A stretch of 64,000 nucleotides of DNA, taken from contig JABMLP010000012.1 of NCBI GenBank assembly GCA_013176395.1, forward strand, positions 1,488,001-1,552,000, given 5' to 3'. Both the position numbers and the translations under genes were made by a program. The notes beneath the pieces are model-generated. The model did not search any database and was not told the DNA's origin. It worked only from the letters and a program-made list of their open reading frames with translations. The DNA is from Venturia oleaginea. Taxonomy: Eukaryota > Ascomycota > Dothideomycetes > Venturiales > Venturiaceae. This document shows positions 1 through 11,975 of this stretch, in pieces (within the stretch, counting starts at the first letter, position 1; each line of letters starts with the position of its first letter).

Positions 1-1620
1 AGCCATAAGTGAGGTGGATGAGAAAAGAGCTTGGGCCGAGGTCACGTGGTGGGTACCAAATTCCAAAAAACCGCCTCAGTCTCAGTTCTAGGTGGATGTC
101 CAATAGGATGAGAGATGAGAGCGGTTATAGTATGCGTCGCACGCGAGGGTAGACTGTGATCTTGCCATTTTAGTCAGATTGCATTGTCGGCCTCATTGAG
201 ATAGTGATTGAGAAAAGTGAAAGGGTTAGCCGTCTCCATATTCGCCCTTGTGTGGAAATTTCTAGTGCCCAGTGCGTTTCTAGCCTGTCAATCGCCAAAC
301 TTTGCCAGCGGAAACTGGTCGCATGTTATAAGTCCTGCATAGAGTTGTAGATCTGTTCCGGTTTGGCCTTGTAATTGGGATATTGCCTGATAGGTGCTGC
401 ACAGGTTATTCCGACTCGTAATATGGAGGCTGGAGGTATAATCCTCAAACTCGCTTCATTAAGCAAGGCCGAGTGAGTTGCGCTACCTTTCGAGCTCCGC
501 ATTACCGAACTTGATATTTTGTTCTCAAAGTGCGCAGCCTCAAAATCATGCCATATGATCAACCAATCAATATCAGTTTGAAGGAGTTCGATGGACAAGT
601 GAGGTGTTTCGATACGTGGTGGCTGGCGCTCAGGGCATCGTCTCATCGATGTATGCTCGCGAGCTGGTTCGGAATGAAGGCCTGGTACCCCTGTTGGTCG
701 TAGGGAAGCTCAGTTCTCGGGCCGATTTTCAATTGCTTATCCCGTTCGGGCCCTTTAGAGGTCGGAGGTTTACTCGGTAACTGTCGCATTATTCAACAGG
801 TCCAGGATATCTCGATGAGCGTCGCGGCATGTCCGTTGTCGGGTTATGGCAGAGCCATAAACGCGACTATTGCTGTACGGTCTGCGTAGGAACTTGGACG
901 TCGATCGAGGGGGAGGAGGGAGGATGTAAGCTCTATTAAAACCTTGGAAGTCAGCGGTTAATAGGCGCTTCGTTGCGACTGGGCGACCATCAGGGCGAAA
1001 CCCTGAGCGCAATGGTGGTCGTACTCAAAGTCAGTACGGAGTACAACGGCAACCGCCGACCAACGCTCATTGGATCTCTCAGTGTAGATCTTGCCAGATG
1101 TTAGGAGGTACCTCTCCGGACCTCTTTCATTTATTCCGCAGTAGCCTCTGCGGACCAGCTTGAAAGGGCCTCCACGTGAGAGGTTGCTTGGGGTGCAGCA
1201 GGTCATATTATTGCGTCAGCCCATCAGACCTCTGGCCGTCGAGCAGCAAAGAGAAACAGAGGCAGGGCCCGCGGCAGGGCTTCGTGCATGTCTCTTAGCG
1301 ATGCCTGCGCATCGATGACCAGCCTCTGCATTTTGGAGAGCCGCATACCGTATCGTGGAGTAGTCAAGAGCTGTAGCGAGATGGTCCTTGGGGAAATGGG
1401 TGGTGGACAGTGGGAAGCTGAATGGGAGAAGCTAGAAATGAGATTTACAAGATTGAGAACGGGCAGCGAATCGGCGATGATGTTGCAAATGTGATAAACT
1501 TTTTGCTATTATGCAGCTGTCCATGAGGTGTGCCCCTAGCGGGCCAAGCTCGAAAGCCCTGCCGCTAGAGGTCAAATCCAACGGCAAAGGCAAGTGCTCC
1601 GGTCGCGAACAATGTGCTTT
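1..1620. other. No recognisable gene
   Basis: Only short reading frames of about 100 codons or less occur on either strand. None shows a family motif or plausible splice-joined extension. The stretch probably holds intergenic DNA and the upstream region of the KH-domain gene. Confidence 0.5.
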
Positions 1621-1629
1621 TGATATTTC

Positions 1630-1810
1630 TCCCTCCACAACAAACAACCACCACTAATTGGACCTCTTCCCTTGACCTCGTCCACCTCCTACTCCTCCCC
1701 ATCCTCCTCCATCTCTCCTCCCGACTTCCTGCCATCCCTCTCCGCCATCCTCATCCTCCTCTCCTCCGAACCTCACCCCGCATCAACCCCTCCACTGCGA
1801 AGCGGTAAGT
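1630..1810 (+). promoter_or_regulatory. Pyrimidine-rich leader with possible 5' UTR intron donor
   Basis: A strongly C/T-rich stretch ends in GAAGCG followed by GTAAGT at 1805, a textbook fungal donor. A second pyrimidine-rich stretch runs from about 2380 to the start codon at 2641. I infer a promoter and 5' UTR for the KH-domain gene, possibly with a long leader intron. No transcript evidence is available. Confidence 0.35.
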
Positions 1811-2640
1811 GCAGCTTTTCATTTTATATCTGACCTCTTCCACGCGCCATTGATCCGACGCAACTGTCTTATCCTCTCGAGCTTGGTCTATCGAACTATG
1901 CTTGTATATTCAAGTCACGCGAAGCCACTTGCTTGTCGCTGTGATTCTCTTGTTATCGCGCTAGATATCATAGTCTACGTCTCTGGCACTGTGGGACAGG
2001 ATTCTTGTCCAAGATTCATGGTCAAATCTGCGAAATCTATCATTTGCACGAACCCATCATAACATCTTGATTCCATGTTGGCAAGAGGCAGGGACAATGG
2101 ACTGGACATTTTTCTTAATCGCGTAATCGCCGCACTATGCGCATGGACGAAGCTCAAGAGACCGACAAGTTGCATGCATTCAGCAACGATCACGTCTGTC
2201 TGATCGATCCTTGACTGAATATCGCCTTGTCTGGCCGTTGACCACCATCTGTAGCCATCCCGAAAATTTCATTGCTGTCAATCAATGCTTCAGTTGGATC
2301 CGAGAATAACCATTCTAACTTTGATAAAAGATCCTGTCAAATTTTTATTCGTGTGGAAATACGCCTGTCAACAATACTTCTCACCCTTCCGACTTCTCAA
2401 CCTTCGAAACTCATCCTCAGATCAAACTTACGGCTCCTGCCTATCCGCTAAGGCACCGGTCGTCCCTTCCTCCCAATACCAACCCATCCACGTCTACTTC
2501 GACTCTCCCTCTCCTCCACCTCTTCCATCACCTCTAGAGATTCACCACACTATTAGTCCCGACAGACTCCCAATCTCACGTCTCTCCGTAACCTTCACCC
2601 TCATCACACCCTCAATCTTCCACGCCGCACCACACCCATC

Positions 2641-3831
2641 ATGTCCGTCGAAGCAGAATCCGCAGCCGCCCCAACTGCAGACTCCCCCATTGACACCTCC
2701 CAAGTCGTCCCAGGCATGGCCCGCATGAACATTGACGGAGGTCCGTCCGGCGAGGACATGCCACAGCGCACTGAAGAGGAGTATGCTGCAGAGTCCTTGA
2801 CCATGCGTGCCATTGTCTCCTCCAAGGAAGCAGGTGTCATAATCGGCAAGGAGGGTAGGAATGTTGCAGACCTCCGCGAGCAGACACAGGTCCGCGCTGG
2901 TGTCAGCAAAGTTGTTCAAGGTGTTCACGACCGTGTCCTCACCATCACTGGACCGCTTGACAATGTCACACGCGCCTATGGCAAGGTCGCCCAGTCTCTA
3001 CTCGACGGTGCACCACAGATGGGCATGGGTGGCATCATCAACTCCAATGGCACACATCGTAGGTCGAAATTGGGCACCCCGCTATCGACATCAAAGCTAA
3101 CATCGTAAGAAGCACTCCGTCTCCTGATCTCCCACAACCAGATGGGCACTATCATCGGCCGCCAAGGTGCGAAGATCAAGCAGATTCAGGAAGCCTCCCA
3201 CGTTCGTATGGTCGCTCAGAAAGAGATGCTGCCACAATCCACCGAGCGTGTTGTCGAGGTCCAGGGTACACCATCGGGCATTCAGACTGCCGTGTGGGAG
3301 ATTGGCAAGTGCCTCATTGACGACCACGAGCGAGGCTACGGCACCGTTCTATACAACCCGGCTGTGAGAGTCCAAGCCGAGGGAGGCCCAATCGTTCCAA
3401 ACGGTGGCCAAGGCTTCGGTGGTCGTGGTGGACCAGCTCCAGGTCCCAACCGTTCGTATAACCGCACCGGCCACGGAGCTGATTTCGCAGACTCGCCAGG
3501 ACCACAATCCTACAACAGCCGTCGGACTGGCTCGGATGCTGCAAGCCGTCCACCACCTCCAACCCACACCGAGGACGGCGAGGAGATCCAGACCCAGAAC
3601 ATCTCAATTCCTTCCGACATGGTTGGATGCATTATTGGCAAAGGTGGCGCCAAGATTAGCGAGATCCGCAAGGGCTCTGGTGCTCGCATCTCCATTGCAA
3701 AGGCGCCCCATGACGAGAGCGGTGAGCGCATGTTCACCATCACCGGAACTGCTGCCAGCAACGAAAAGGCTCTCTACCTCTTGTACGAGAACCTCGAAGC
3801 TGAGAAGACACGCCGCGCCGATAGCCAGTAG
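2641..3831 (+). CDS. Three-KH-domain RNA-binding protein (PBP2/Rnc1-like)
   Basis: The predicted product of 379 residues binds single-stranded RNA (or ssDNA) through three KH domains, as in yeast Pbp2/Hek2 and fission yeast Rnc1, which control mRNA stability and localisation. Exons are 2641-3058 and 3110-3831. The 51-nt intron starts GTAGGT, has a CTAAC branch site and ends in AAG, and its removal restores the second KH domain. The GxxG loops are visible: GVIIGKEGRNV near residue 63, GTIIGRQGAKI near 152 and GCIIGKGGAKI near 315. A Gly/Pro/Arg-rich linker separates KH2 from KH3. The start is the first ATG of the open frame, beneath a pyrimidine-rich leader. The family is certain; orthology to a named gene is inferred. 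Confidence 0.9.
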
Positions 3832-5497
3832 ATGCGCAGTCGGGCCATTGACAGATCTCCTTTGTCATCGAACTATGTGAGCATATTGGGATAGACGGGC
3901 GTTCATTTCGCAAGTGTCCCTAGACTCAGAGTGCTTCGGTGTTGGGGAGTTTCTGCTTTCTCGGACACGATAGAGGACGGATTTGACATCCTCAAAATTC
4001 CCTTCACACCTTGCTTTTCATTTTGCTATTTCTTTCTTCTTTTGGCACGGCGATCAGCGATGGGCTTTGAACGACCTTGCATCGAGCGGTTTATGAGTGA
4101 CGACGATATAATTCTTGCTTGACACGCGCACAGCTGGCTACTCCTCAGCGAGTCTCGACTGGTTGGGCTGAAGTCCATACTTCTAAGCCATGCCCTGCGA
4201 CCTCTTTGCGCTACACAATCATCCCCGACTCCCTAATCAACCGACCAGACTTGTACGACATCACCATCACAACACTTCTTCTCGGTTTGCGATTCGACTA
4301 TCCTGCACTCTCACACTTTCCCGCCAATACAACAACATCTCATTACGACAATTTTCCATGGCCACCCTCACACGAAACATCTTCTGTTCGCCTCATAATC
4401 GACAGCTCTCATGATTGCAACCCTTTCCTCTTATTCCACGATCCGACCTCACCCTGGCCTACTCGACAAGTCCGGCTAATGATGGAACCCGTGCTTTTGG
4501 AAGGAATTCTTGGGAGTTGTCTGGCTAGCTTTAGACGGTAGCTAGTTATGAAAATGAAACGATATGGACTTCATTCCCTGCTTTGATGTCGTGACTTATT
4601 GATATAAAACATGTCATACCTGGCTTTGTCAGCTTGTTGGAAGGTAGTTGCCGTTGCTTCCCAACCAAGCTACCAAGTTTACGATGTCGCCATTCCTAAC
4701 AACCATGTTGTGACTCGGATGTCCGATTGGGATAGAAAACAATGTCCGCTAGGCAGTCATCAGAATCAAGATCGAGTCGAGCAAGTCCACGCCAGCTGCA
4801 TTGTCAATAAACACAGCCATAGTCTAGAGGAGTGGATATTAACAGCCGAATGAGCAGCGATGACTTTTTGAAGTAATTACCATTTGCATTGTTGAACATC
4901 AGATATATATCATGATTAATCGATTTAACCATAGCAAAAATAGTGTCCAGCTTCAACCCGAAGTCTTCGCAAAGTTTGCAGACAGGAAGTAGGCCTTTGG
5001 GACGAGGTTGAGTTTGATTACTCTACTTTAGCCTTTTCTCTATGTAGCGCTCTGTAGCTCTTCAGGCATATATGGTCTTTTGATTTCAACGAGCTATTGG
5101 GCTGGACTTTGCTTCTCTAGTGCTAGTTGTCCTAGGAAATCAAAATCGTCGAATTTATACAAACTTGAAAATGTTGTTACTACTGGCGATCGAATTAGAT
5201 TGAGACAATTTTAGAGGAGGGAAATTCAAGTCCGTGATATCTGCTATCATAGATAGTAGGTTGCTAAAGCGCAAGGCTGTCGGAATCGGCCGGGGACGTT
5301 TCATGCTAGCGGCGGAAGTTCCGTCGCTTGCTCGAGCTATCTAAATGCCAGATCTCACAATAAATGTCAATAGCCTGCGCTGGGTCTCTCTGTCTTCTCT
5401 CTATGATATTCCAAGTCACTCATTTGACCCGATCATCCACCTCCTTTCCTATAAACCCTTCACTTTCCCCTATATTCTTTCTCCACTCGTCTCGCCC
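3832..5497. other. Intergenic region, no supported gene
   Basis: This holds the 3' flank of the KH gene and the promoter side of the transporter gene. A 140-codon frame at 4119-4541 is pyrimidine-rich, has no recognisable motif and looks like chance coding in a C/T-rich leader. Nothing else stands out. Confidence 0.5.
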
Positions 5498-6867
5498 ATG
5501 GCACGAACGAGATCCCCGGCTATGCGCCGCAAGCCTTCAGAGAATCATTCGCAGTCGAATGGCCTTGTACACCGGGACGGATACTCACAGAAGGCTGAGA
5601 AGATTCCTGCCATGTTGGACAAGAAGCTGGCTTCCAATGGCACAGCTGGAGCACCGGGAGAATCAGCCACGAAAGTAGCTGGGAATGATCCCCCAGGTAT
5701 TCTCAACTTAGTTATCAGCGTTGGCGGTATATACGGTGCATTGTAGGATATGTCATACCCATTACCCGACCTAGAGCTAATCATGATTACAGTCTCAGCT
5801 GGGCGTGGCTTCAAGAGCGCATAACGACCACAAAGTACGGCCCCAACAGTGACAAATGGCAATACCCAATCTTCCTCAACACAGTACAATCCGTCTTTGG
5901 AGCCCTGAGCGGACTTGTATACCTTTTCGCGAGAACCTCACACCCACACAAGCCGGGACGACCAGCTCCTATATTCCCTACGAGCAAGATAATTCCTCCT
6001 CTCCTCCTCATCTCCATAACGAGTTCCCTAGCCTCACCTTTTGGTTATGCCTCGCTCCAGCATATCGACTACGTAACATTTATCCTCGCCAAATCCTGCA
6101 AACTTTTACCAGTCATGTTCCTACATGTCACTCTTTTCCGAAAGAAGTTCCCAGCACACAAATACGTCGTTGTTGCGCTCGTTACACTGGGAGTCTCACT
6201 CTTTACATTGCACCAGGGATCTTCTTCTTCAAAGAAGCACGGCAGTAAGAGCTCAGGAAACAAGAATCAATCGTGGGGTCTTTTTCTCCTAGCTGTCAAC
6301 CTCCTCTTTGACGGTTTGACGAACTCGGTCCAGGACAACATCTTCACCTCCTTCCGCCCATACTCGGGACCACAAATGATGTGCGCCCAAAATATCATGT
6401 GTACAATACTCACAGTACCATACCTACTCCTCGCCCCTTATATCGCACCAACCTCCTTTGGATCATACATTGGCATGTCTTCAGGCTCCGAGCTTTCCTC
6501 CGCCCTCACATTCATCAAAACCTACCCAGCAGTCGGCTGGGACGTCATAGCCTTCGCAATATGCGGCGCTATCGGCCAAGTCTTCGTCTTCCACACGCTC
6601 AGCACATTCTCGAGTCTTCTCCTGGTGACTGTAACAGTTACGAGAAAGATGCTCACGATGGTGCTGAGTGTGCTTTGGTTTGGACACAAGATTGTGGGGA
6701 TGCAATGGCTTGGTGTTGGCCTTGTGTTTGGAGCCATTGGGGCTGAGGGTATCCTGAATAGGAGGGAGAAGAATGCGAAGGCCAAGGCTGCGAAGGCGAG
6801 GTTGCTTTCTGAGGCGGGACAGGATAGAAAGATTGCGGCTGAGAAAGAGGGCAAGAAGAAGCTGTGA
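5498..6867 (+). CDS. HUT1: UDP-galactose transporter homologue HUT1 (ER nucleotide-sugar transporter)
   Basis: The 439-residue product belongs to the SLC35B1/HUT1 nucleotide-sugar transporter family, many-pass ER membrane proteins. Exons are 5498-5742 and 5793-6867. Removing the 50-nt intron (GTAGGA...TTACAG) creates the family hallmark GGIYGAFLSWAWLQERITT near residue 80. Later landmarks are SLQHIDYVTFILAKSCKLLP, LFDGLTNSVQDNIF, the FAICGAIGQVFVFHTLSTF helix and the LLVTVTVTRKMLTMVLSVLW segment. The C-terminus is Lys-rich and ends KKKL, which fits a KKXX ER-retrieval signal. The start is the ATG at 5498; an upstream in-frame ATG at 5345 would add 51 residues without family character. Length and motifs match the family well. 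Confidence 0.92.
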
Positions 6868-7958
6868 TTTGGCAGTATATTCGGGTGAGGTGTTGGGAAG
6901 GCGTTTGGAAGATCCTTGCGTATACCAAAAGAGCTTTTAAAGACGAGACATTCAAGACATAGAGAAGATAGATATTCAATTTATGACGTAGGATTTATAA
7001 ATGTAAGATTGTGGTTCATTCTCCTCTTCCCATTATCCGTTCATTCATTTGAGAAATCTCGAAGCGATTTCCTCGCGATGTCCCAGTCTCAAAAAAAGCT
7101 CATCGATACCAGGCGAAAAACTTTCTCTCGTGCTGGTCGATAATGTACGCCTGTGTGACGATGATTGAGTACGTTTACCCATCCCATCGCCTCGTTTTCC
7201 ATTCCTGTGCTGTGGATTCTCAGTCCTCTTTCCAAAAAGGGTTGGCGAGCTCAGTTTGAGATGCCGACGAATAATAATCCTGACTTTATCGTAGGAAGGA
7301 AAGGGAAGGGGTTGCAAGCAACGGCTTATGATTTGGCCTTCCATGGTCGGGGTGCGGTAAAATATGTGTTCACGTGTGTGTCTTGCTGACATTCATGAAG
7401 CAGCTGCCCGATACGTGTGAAACCTCGCTTCTCGCTGTAAGCATTGGCCTGCGGGGGCGGGGGCCGATTGGGTCCTCGGAGTGAGTGCACTGCCGAGTAG
7501 GTAATTTCTACAGTACAGAGTGGGCTGTCCCAATTCGTGACGCCTCACGCCGCATGGGGGAGACGAATTGTCATCTACCATCAATCAGGTATAAGACGCA
7601 CGAAAAAGTGTCTTGATCATTCCGCGGCGCACGGGAGAACAGCAATTTCTTTCAGGTATCTTGCACGATCCGGAATTACCACGTTCCTGGCTATTCTTTC
7701 GCAATGATAGGCACATCGTTCTTCGGGTCCTATTGGGTTCGTGTCTCCGGTATCCCCAGTATTGTGTATAAACTGACAAACAACGGTTAACCTCGAGGGG
7801 GGAGTCCGCCCTAGGCATCCAGGCAATCCCTGCCGCTCTTTTCAACCACTATAGATCTGAGTAGAATTTCAAGGAAAACATCTTTATGACAAGAGTACCA
7901 TCCCTCCCTCCTTTCCCTCATGCTGCCTTCCTAGTTCGGCGAACAACAAATCCATGTT
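6868..7958. other. Intergenic region, no supported gene
   Basis: Only short overlapping frames are present (longest about 115 codons) and none has a recognisable motif. It includes the 3' UTR of the HUT1-like gene. Confidence 0.5.
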
Positions 7959-8270
7959 TTATCCTTGGTCTAAATAAGATAGAGTTAGCCTGCCATCCAC
8001 ACCTCTCAAATACGCACTCCATACGGAGTAGAACACCGTCGAGTTCAACGGAGCTAGGGTAAGGTAGGGTGGGTTACGAACATCATGCATGCTCTTGCTC
8101 TGTTTCTTGTGTATTTTTTGACACTCCTGATCCGCGTAGGTTTTAGTTATCCCAATACAAGTAGATGTGATGCAGCCATCGCCGGTGGTAATGACAGGCT
8201 GGCCGTCTGGGCATAGTGATTGGGGGAGAGCCAGGATCATGGGGAGGAGAGTAAATATCAAAATGTACAT
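7959..8270 (-). CDS. Possible small secreted Cys-containing protein
   Basis: Starting from the ATG at 8270, the product would be 103 residues. It begins with a plausible signal peptide, MYILIFTLLPMILALP, followed by a Cys-containing segment with four cysteines (CPDG, GCIT, TCIG, ECQK). The reading frame opens 29 codons further upstream, but that extension is polar and would bury the signal peptide. The C-terminal half lacks cysteines and could be intronic. No family is recognised. The call rests only on the signal peptide plus cysteine pattern, so it may be a chance ORF. Confidence 0.33.
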   Translation of the reverse strand: MYILIFTLLPMILALPQSLCPDGQPVITTGDGCITSTCIGITKTYADQECQKIHKKQSKSMHDVRNPPYLTLAPLNSTVFYSVWSAYLRGVDGRLTLSYLDQG

Positions 8271-8890
8271 TCTTGGAGTGGGCGATGAGGTATTATCTGT
8301 TGATGAAATGGATGCTAGAGATTTGGGCGCGAAGTGATTGTTGTGCAAACGGACCATGAACTGTTTGTACTTTATAGCAATCTAGCTTCGCCACACGACA
8401 TGGTTATTAATATATTCTCTAATTTATTACAAGGAATTGCTTGCCATTTTGACCGTCGCCATGAAATCCGAGGGACCCTCAAGAATTGACCCTGAAAACA
8501 AAAAAATTTGAAAGCTACAGAATGGAATCTTGCAGGATGGTGCATGCGGTTCAAATGATAGAGACTAACATTGTGGTTTGTACATCAACGTAGACATTGT
8601 CAAGGTTTTTTTGACCAACTGACTGAGTAACGTCCGCAATTTCTATCTATGCCGAGGTGATGTAAAAATAGCTAAGGACTCGGAATAGGAATGTTCCGGA
8701 GGGGTTTTCAGATATACTAAACCTGTTCAGAGGAGTTCAATCTAGAGGGTTGGAAATGATTGATCAACGTGTTTGGGCCAGGTTTCGCTGTTGGGCAGAG
8801 CTGATAGAAAAGAAGATCTGGACAGTCAAAAAACTTGAGGAACGTCCACGTTGATGCACACACGACAGTGAGGAAAGAGGTTGATTAAAA
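8271..8890. other. Intergenic region, no supported gene
   Basis: Short AT-rich frames only. It lies between the doubtful small secreted ORF and the 3' end of the next minus-strand gene. Confidence 0.45.
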
Positions 8891-9806
8891 TTACAATAGT
8901 CCCCACGGTGCTGCCCAGGACTTCCATTCATCTTGTCTATTTTTCGATATCGGTGTCGGTCTGATGATAGGGTCTGTCCGTACAGGTGATGGTCGGTTAA
9001 TCGGTATGAAAGGCTGGGCTGGAGCACCTGTGCATTCTCGAAACTCGGTTTTGATGCCCAATGTTAAGTTTCCGCCCGCTGATGTCTTCCTCCCCAGTGT
9101 TCCCGGCGATTGATAAAACGTAGCGAGTGCCTTGGTGTTCGGGGTGATTTTAACAGACCAATGGAAGGTCAAGGGCGAGACAGTTCCGCATGGTGTCCAT
9201 TCTCGTGATGCGGTGGGTATGCGAAACTGTTGTGCCCAGGGAGAATCGTAAGGGCCACTTATGAGCCAGTTGAGTGTGGCCTGAGCATGCTATTAGTTAT
9301 CCAAGTAGAATCAGAGTGTTGAAGTGTGTCATACTGGCAGAACTGCTGAGCCTGGACCGAAACCATAGGATAAGCCGGTCGTTGCGCTGGAACCTTGAAG
9401 TAGGCTTGCATGGGCATTCCAATTGATCTCAGTGACAGCATATTGCCATTGTGGCTTGTATTCTGTCGAGATGGTCGTCTAAAGCATCGTTAGTCGATTT
9501 CAATACGATGATGCATACATTGTTACGTGCCTCGCATTGTATGGGGGTGGAAACCGCCTCTATCGATCCGATATTCCATTGCAGAGTTTGGCTTCTTTTC
9601 TCGGCATCTACAACCAACATTCTCTTTCCTTGTGAGCATAATTGTGAGCCTTGTGAGCCTTGTGCCTGTGACCTTACTTCACCCAAAGAGGTGCGTAGTG
9701 ATAATGATTGCGAGCTTTGTGTGATTGGCTTGGAGATGACTAGGATCGAGAAGAAGAACAAGAGCAACATTTCCGTGATGATCGAAGCTGCCATGAGGCG
9801 CTCCAA
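8891..9806 (-). CDS. Secreted protein of unknown function, three exons
   Basis: I join exons 9806-9527, 9462-9335 and 9280-8891 (minus strand). Both introns have GT..AG ends, and phases match to give 265 residues. A signal peptide is visible at the N-terminus (hydrophobic MLLLFFFSILVI preceded by Ile/Thr, then a polar stretch). Exon 2 reads YKPQWQYAVTEINWNAHAS and exon 3 carries PCGTVSPLTFHWSVKITP, a pattern of Trp, Cys and Asn typical of secreted beta-rich fungal proteins. The segment just after the signal peptide is low in complexity (repeated SQGSQ-like residues) and could hide another intron. No named family is recognised. It is divergent from the secreted-protein gene at 10691, and the two share about 0.9 kb of promoter DNA. 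Confidence 0.6.
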
Positions 9807-10690
9807 ACCCGGGTTTATACCTCACTCAAGTAATCGGTTCACACGGGAATTTCCTCTTTGTCTTGCGGTCTTCTCATTTCTTTGAACCATTCTATAGCCC
9901 CATGTAGAAGCATGCATAGCGCAGGATCCGCGTCCTTGAAGAAGAATGAAATAGTAGGGAACGGAGGCCCGGCCTCGCAATCTGTCGCAAGACCACGCAC
10001 CTTGTTGGCCATTTGTTGAAGCATTGTGCATCTGGCAAATCCTGTTCGGCCATACCTTATGACATCGGGCCATTATCCCTTATCTGGTCTGTGAAATTTC
10101 AGGATATTTTAGAGCCTGCATTTTAGCCAGCGCGCCACAACCACGTCTGTGCTATCCATTCTGATCCACTTTTCGAATCACCGACTTCCCGAAAACCAGA
10201 CAAGGGAAAGAGAGGTCCGATTCCTGAATCCTTGCATCTAGATGAGGAACCCACTTTTTAGATCGATGTAAGCAAGGCAATATTGATTTAGTTGAGCCGA
10301 GTACCTTGATATGAGCAGCCAATATACCGAAAAGAAACGGGAATCTGGACATGCCAATAAACTCTTGGTGTCATACCCATTGAAAGATTTGGACTCGTCG
10401 TTCTGACCGATCTCCGGCCAATGCTGGCAAAGTAGTCGCTTTTCCTACCGAAATTACTGCCACACGGCTGCTGAGGAGTGCGTGAATGCCATGGCAGGGA
10501 TTCGACCGTGGTGACACCTAGCTGGCCAATCTATCATGGTGTACGTGAAATGTAGTAAAATAACGATGAGCCGGGTAACCAGTAATGCTCAATGCTTGGC
10601 AAGGGATTGACTGTCGATTGACTCTCCATAAAGCTTAATCCCGTCCAACGTATTCAGTTAGACGGCGTGAGCTGTCTGTCGAAGAAAACC
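9807..10690. other. Shared intergenic region between two divergent secreted-protein genes
   Basis: No gene is supported. The region contains the likely promoters of both flanking genes, but no binding site could be singled out. Confidence 0.45.
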
Positions 10691-11663
10691 ATGTGGAATC
10701 TGATAACGCTTTTCCAGTCTTTGGCATTTGCCGCATTGGTCTCGAACATTCAGGGTGCTAAAGTCAAATTCGGGCCCGAATGGATCTTGGGTAACACACC
10801 ATCAACGATTCTCTACGCCGAAACCACGCTCATTCTTCCCGACGCACCGAATCCTCCAAGAGACTCGTTGTTGATATGGGTCGGACTGCCAACGGACCAG
10901 AAGGAGCGCTATCAACAGGTACTGGCCAGCTATGATAAAAGCAAAGGGTGAGCAGGGCCCGGCTTTCGACACGCTTCGAAAAATTAGAGCAAAAATAGCT
11001 GAACGATGTGGTATGCAGGATATGCGGTGCTAGGTCCGGTCAGTGGTGTGCGTATCCCAGGATATACACGGGGCCCGGAAAGGCAGTAGCAGTTGATCCG
11101 ACTGAGGCTCGGTTTGGGATTAGGATGCAGTGTTCGTGTTGAGTTGCCCGTGATGGTCTGAGCGATTTGCTGATGTATGGTGAGGATCAGTCACGTTCAA
11201 TCCCAGCACAGGACGAATGGTCCAAACGATGTCAACATCCACGCGACTACTTGCGAGTTTTGAGAAAGGTTTGTGACATCCAAAAGCATAACCTCGATGG
11301 TGTTGACCGACGTATGCAGCTTCGGGAAAGCCTCAGAGCTTCCAGACTGCGCTTGAGGTGGGTTGCTTTGCTGCGACTTTGTAGATGTAAGATACTGATG
11401 GATCTCCAAGTGTCAGGAGCAATGTTCTGGAATCATCAACGCCCACGGTAAGATATGCTTCAGTTTATTCCAGATGTATGGCTAATACTTAACCTCTTGC
11501 TGCAGCCTTCATGAACACGACGATCCGTCTGTCAGCTCCTGATCCGAATTGGGGGAGCACGGTGAAGACGAGCTTGACATGGACGCCGGAGCCTTTGAGT
11601 ACCTTCGATCGGGGATTGACATGGCAGATACCAATCATCAACATCCAGCAGGTGTCCTTCTAG
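10691..11663 (+). CDS. Secreted fungal protein of unknown function, six exons
   Basis: The model joins 10691-10947, 11019-11131, 11191-11268, 11320-11357, 11411-11447 and 11506-11663, with five GT..AG introns and every exon phase consistent, giving about 226 residues. It begins with a signal peptide (MWNLITLFQSLAFAALVSNIQG). Conserved-looking blocks appear only after splicing: LLIWVGLPTD, CGARSGQWCAYP, PTEARFGIRMQ, FQTALECQEQCSG and NTTIRLSAPDPNWG, ending in LTWQIPIINIQQVSF. This matches a Pezizomycotina family of secreted proteins with a paired-Cys ECQ..C motif and N-glycosylation sites; no enzymatic role is known to me. The exact donor of the second intron (11131 or 11137) is uncertain. Two of the exons are only 37-38 nt long, so automated annotation could easily miss the gene. 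Confidence 0.65.
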
Positions 11664-11975
11664 ATGAAGTCGGGTCCTTGGCTTGGCGGGGGAGGATAGA
11701 ATGAAAGCCATGAAGCAGGCAGCTTGAGAGCATCTTCCACTGTATAGATATAGTCATCTGGCGTGTCTGTGATGTCTGGCATGTCTATGATTAATGACCA
11801 ATGTCTGAGATGTGTGTAATGCATTCTCAGGAACGCGCATGCATAGATCAAATCTACGCCCAAGAAAAAGTTGAAACGAGTAATTATGCCGAAAGTGAAG
11901 ACAAAGACAGACATCTTCCTCCACTTTCCAATCACTAACAAATCCCTTCCTCATCTGTATCCGCTGACCTTGGCC

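Noticed and set aside
4119..4541. 140-codon ORF in the intergenic region
   Set aside because: The sequence is pyrimidine-rich, yields a Ser/Thr/Pro/His-rich product without motifs and overlaps another equally open frame.
10485..10545. tRNA gene suggested by a B-box-like GGTCGAATCCC on the minus strand
   Set aside because: The A-box-like sequence is only about 20 bp away and no cloverleaf can be folded.
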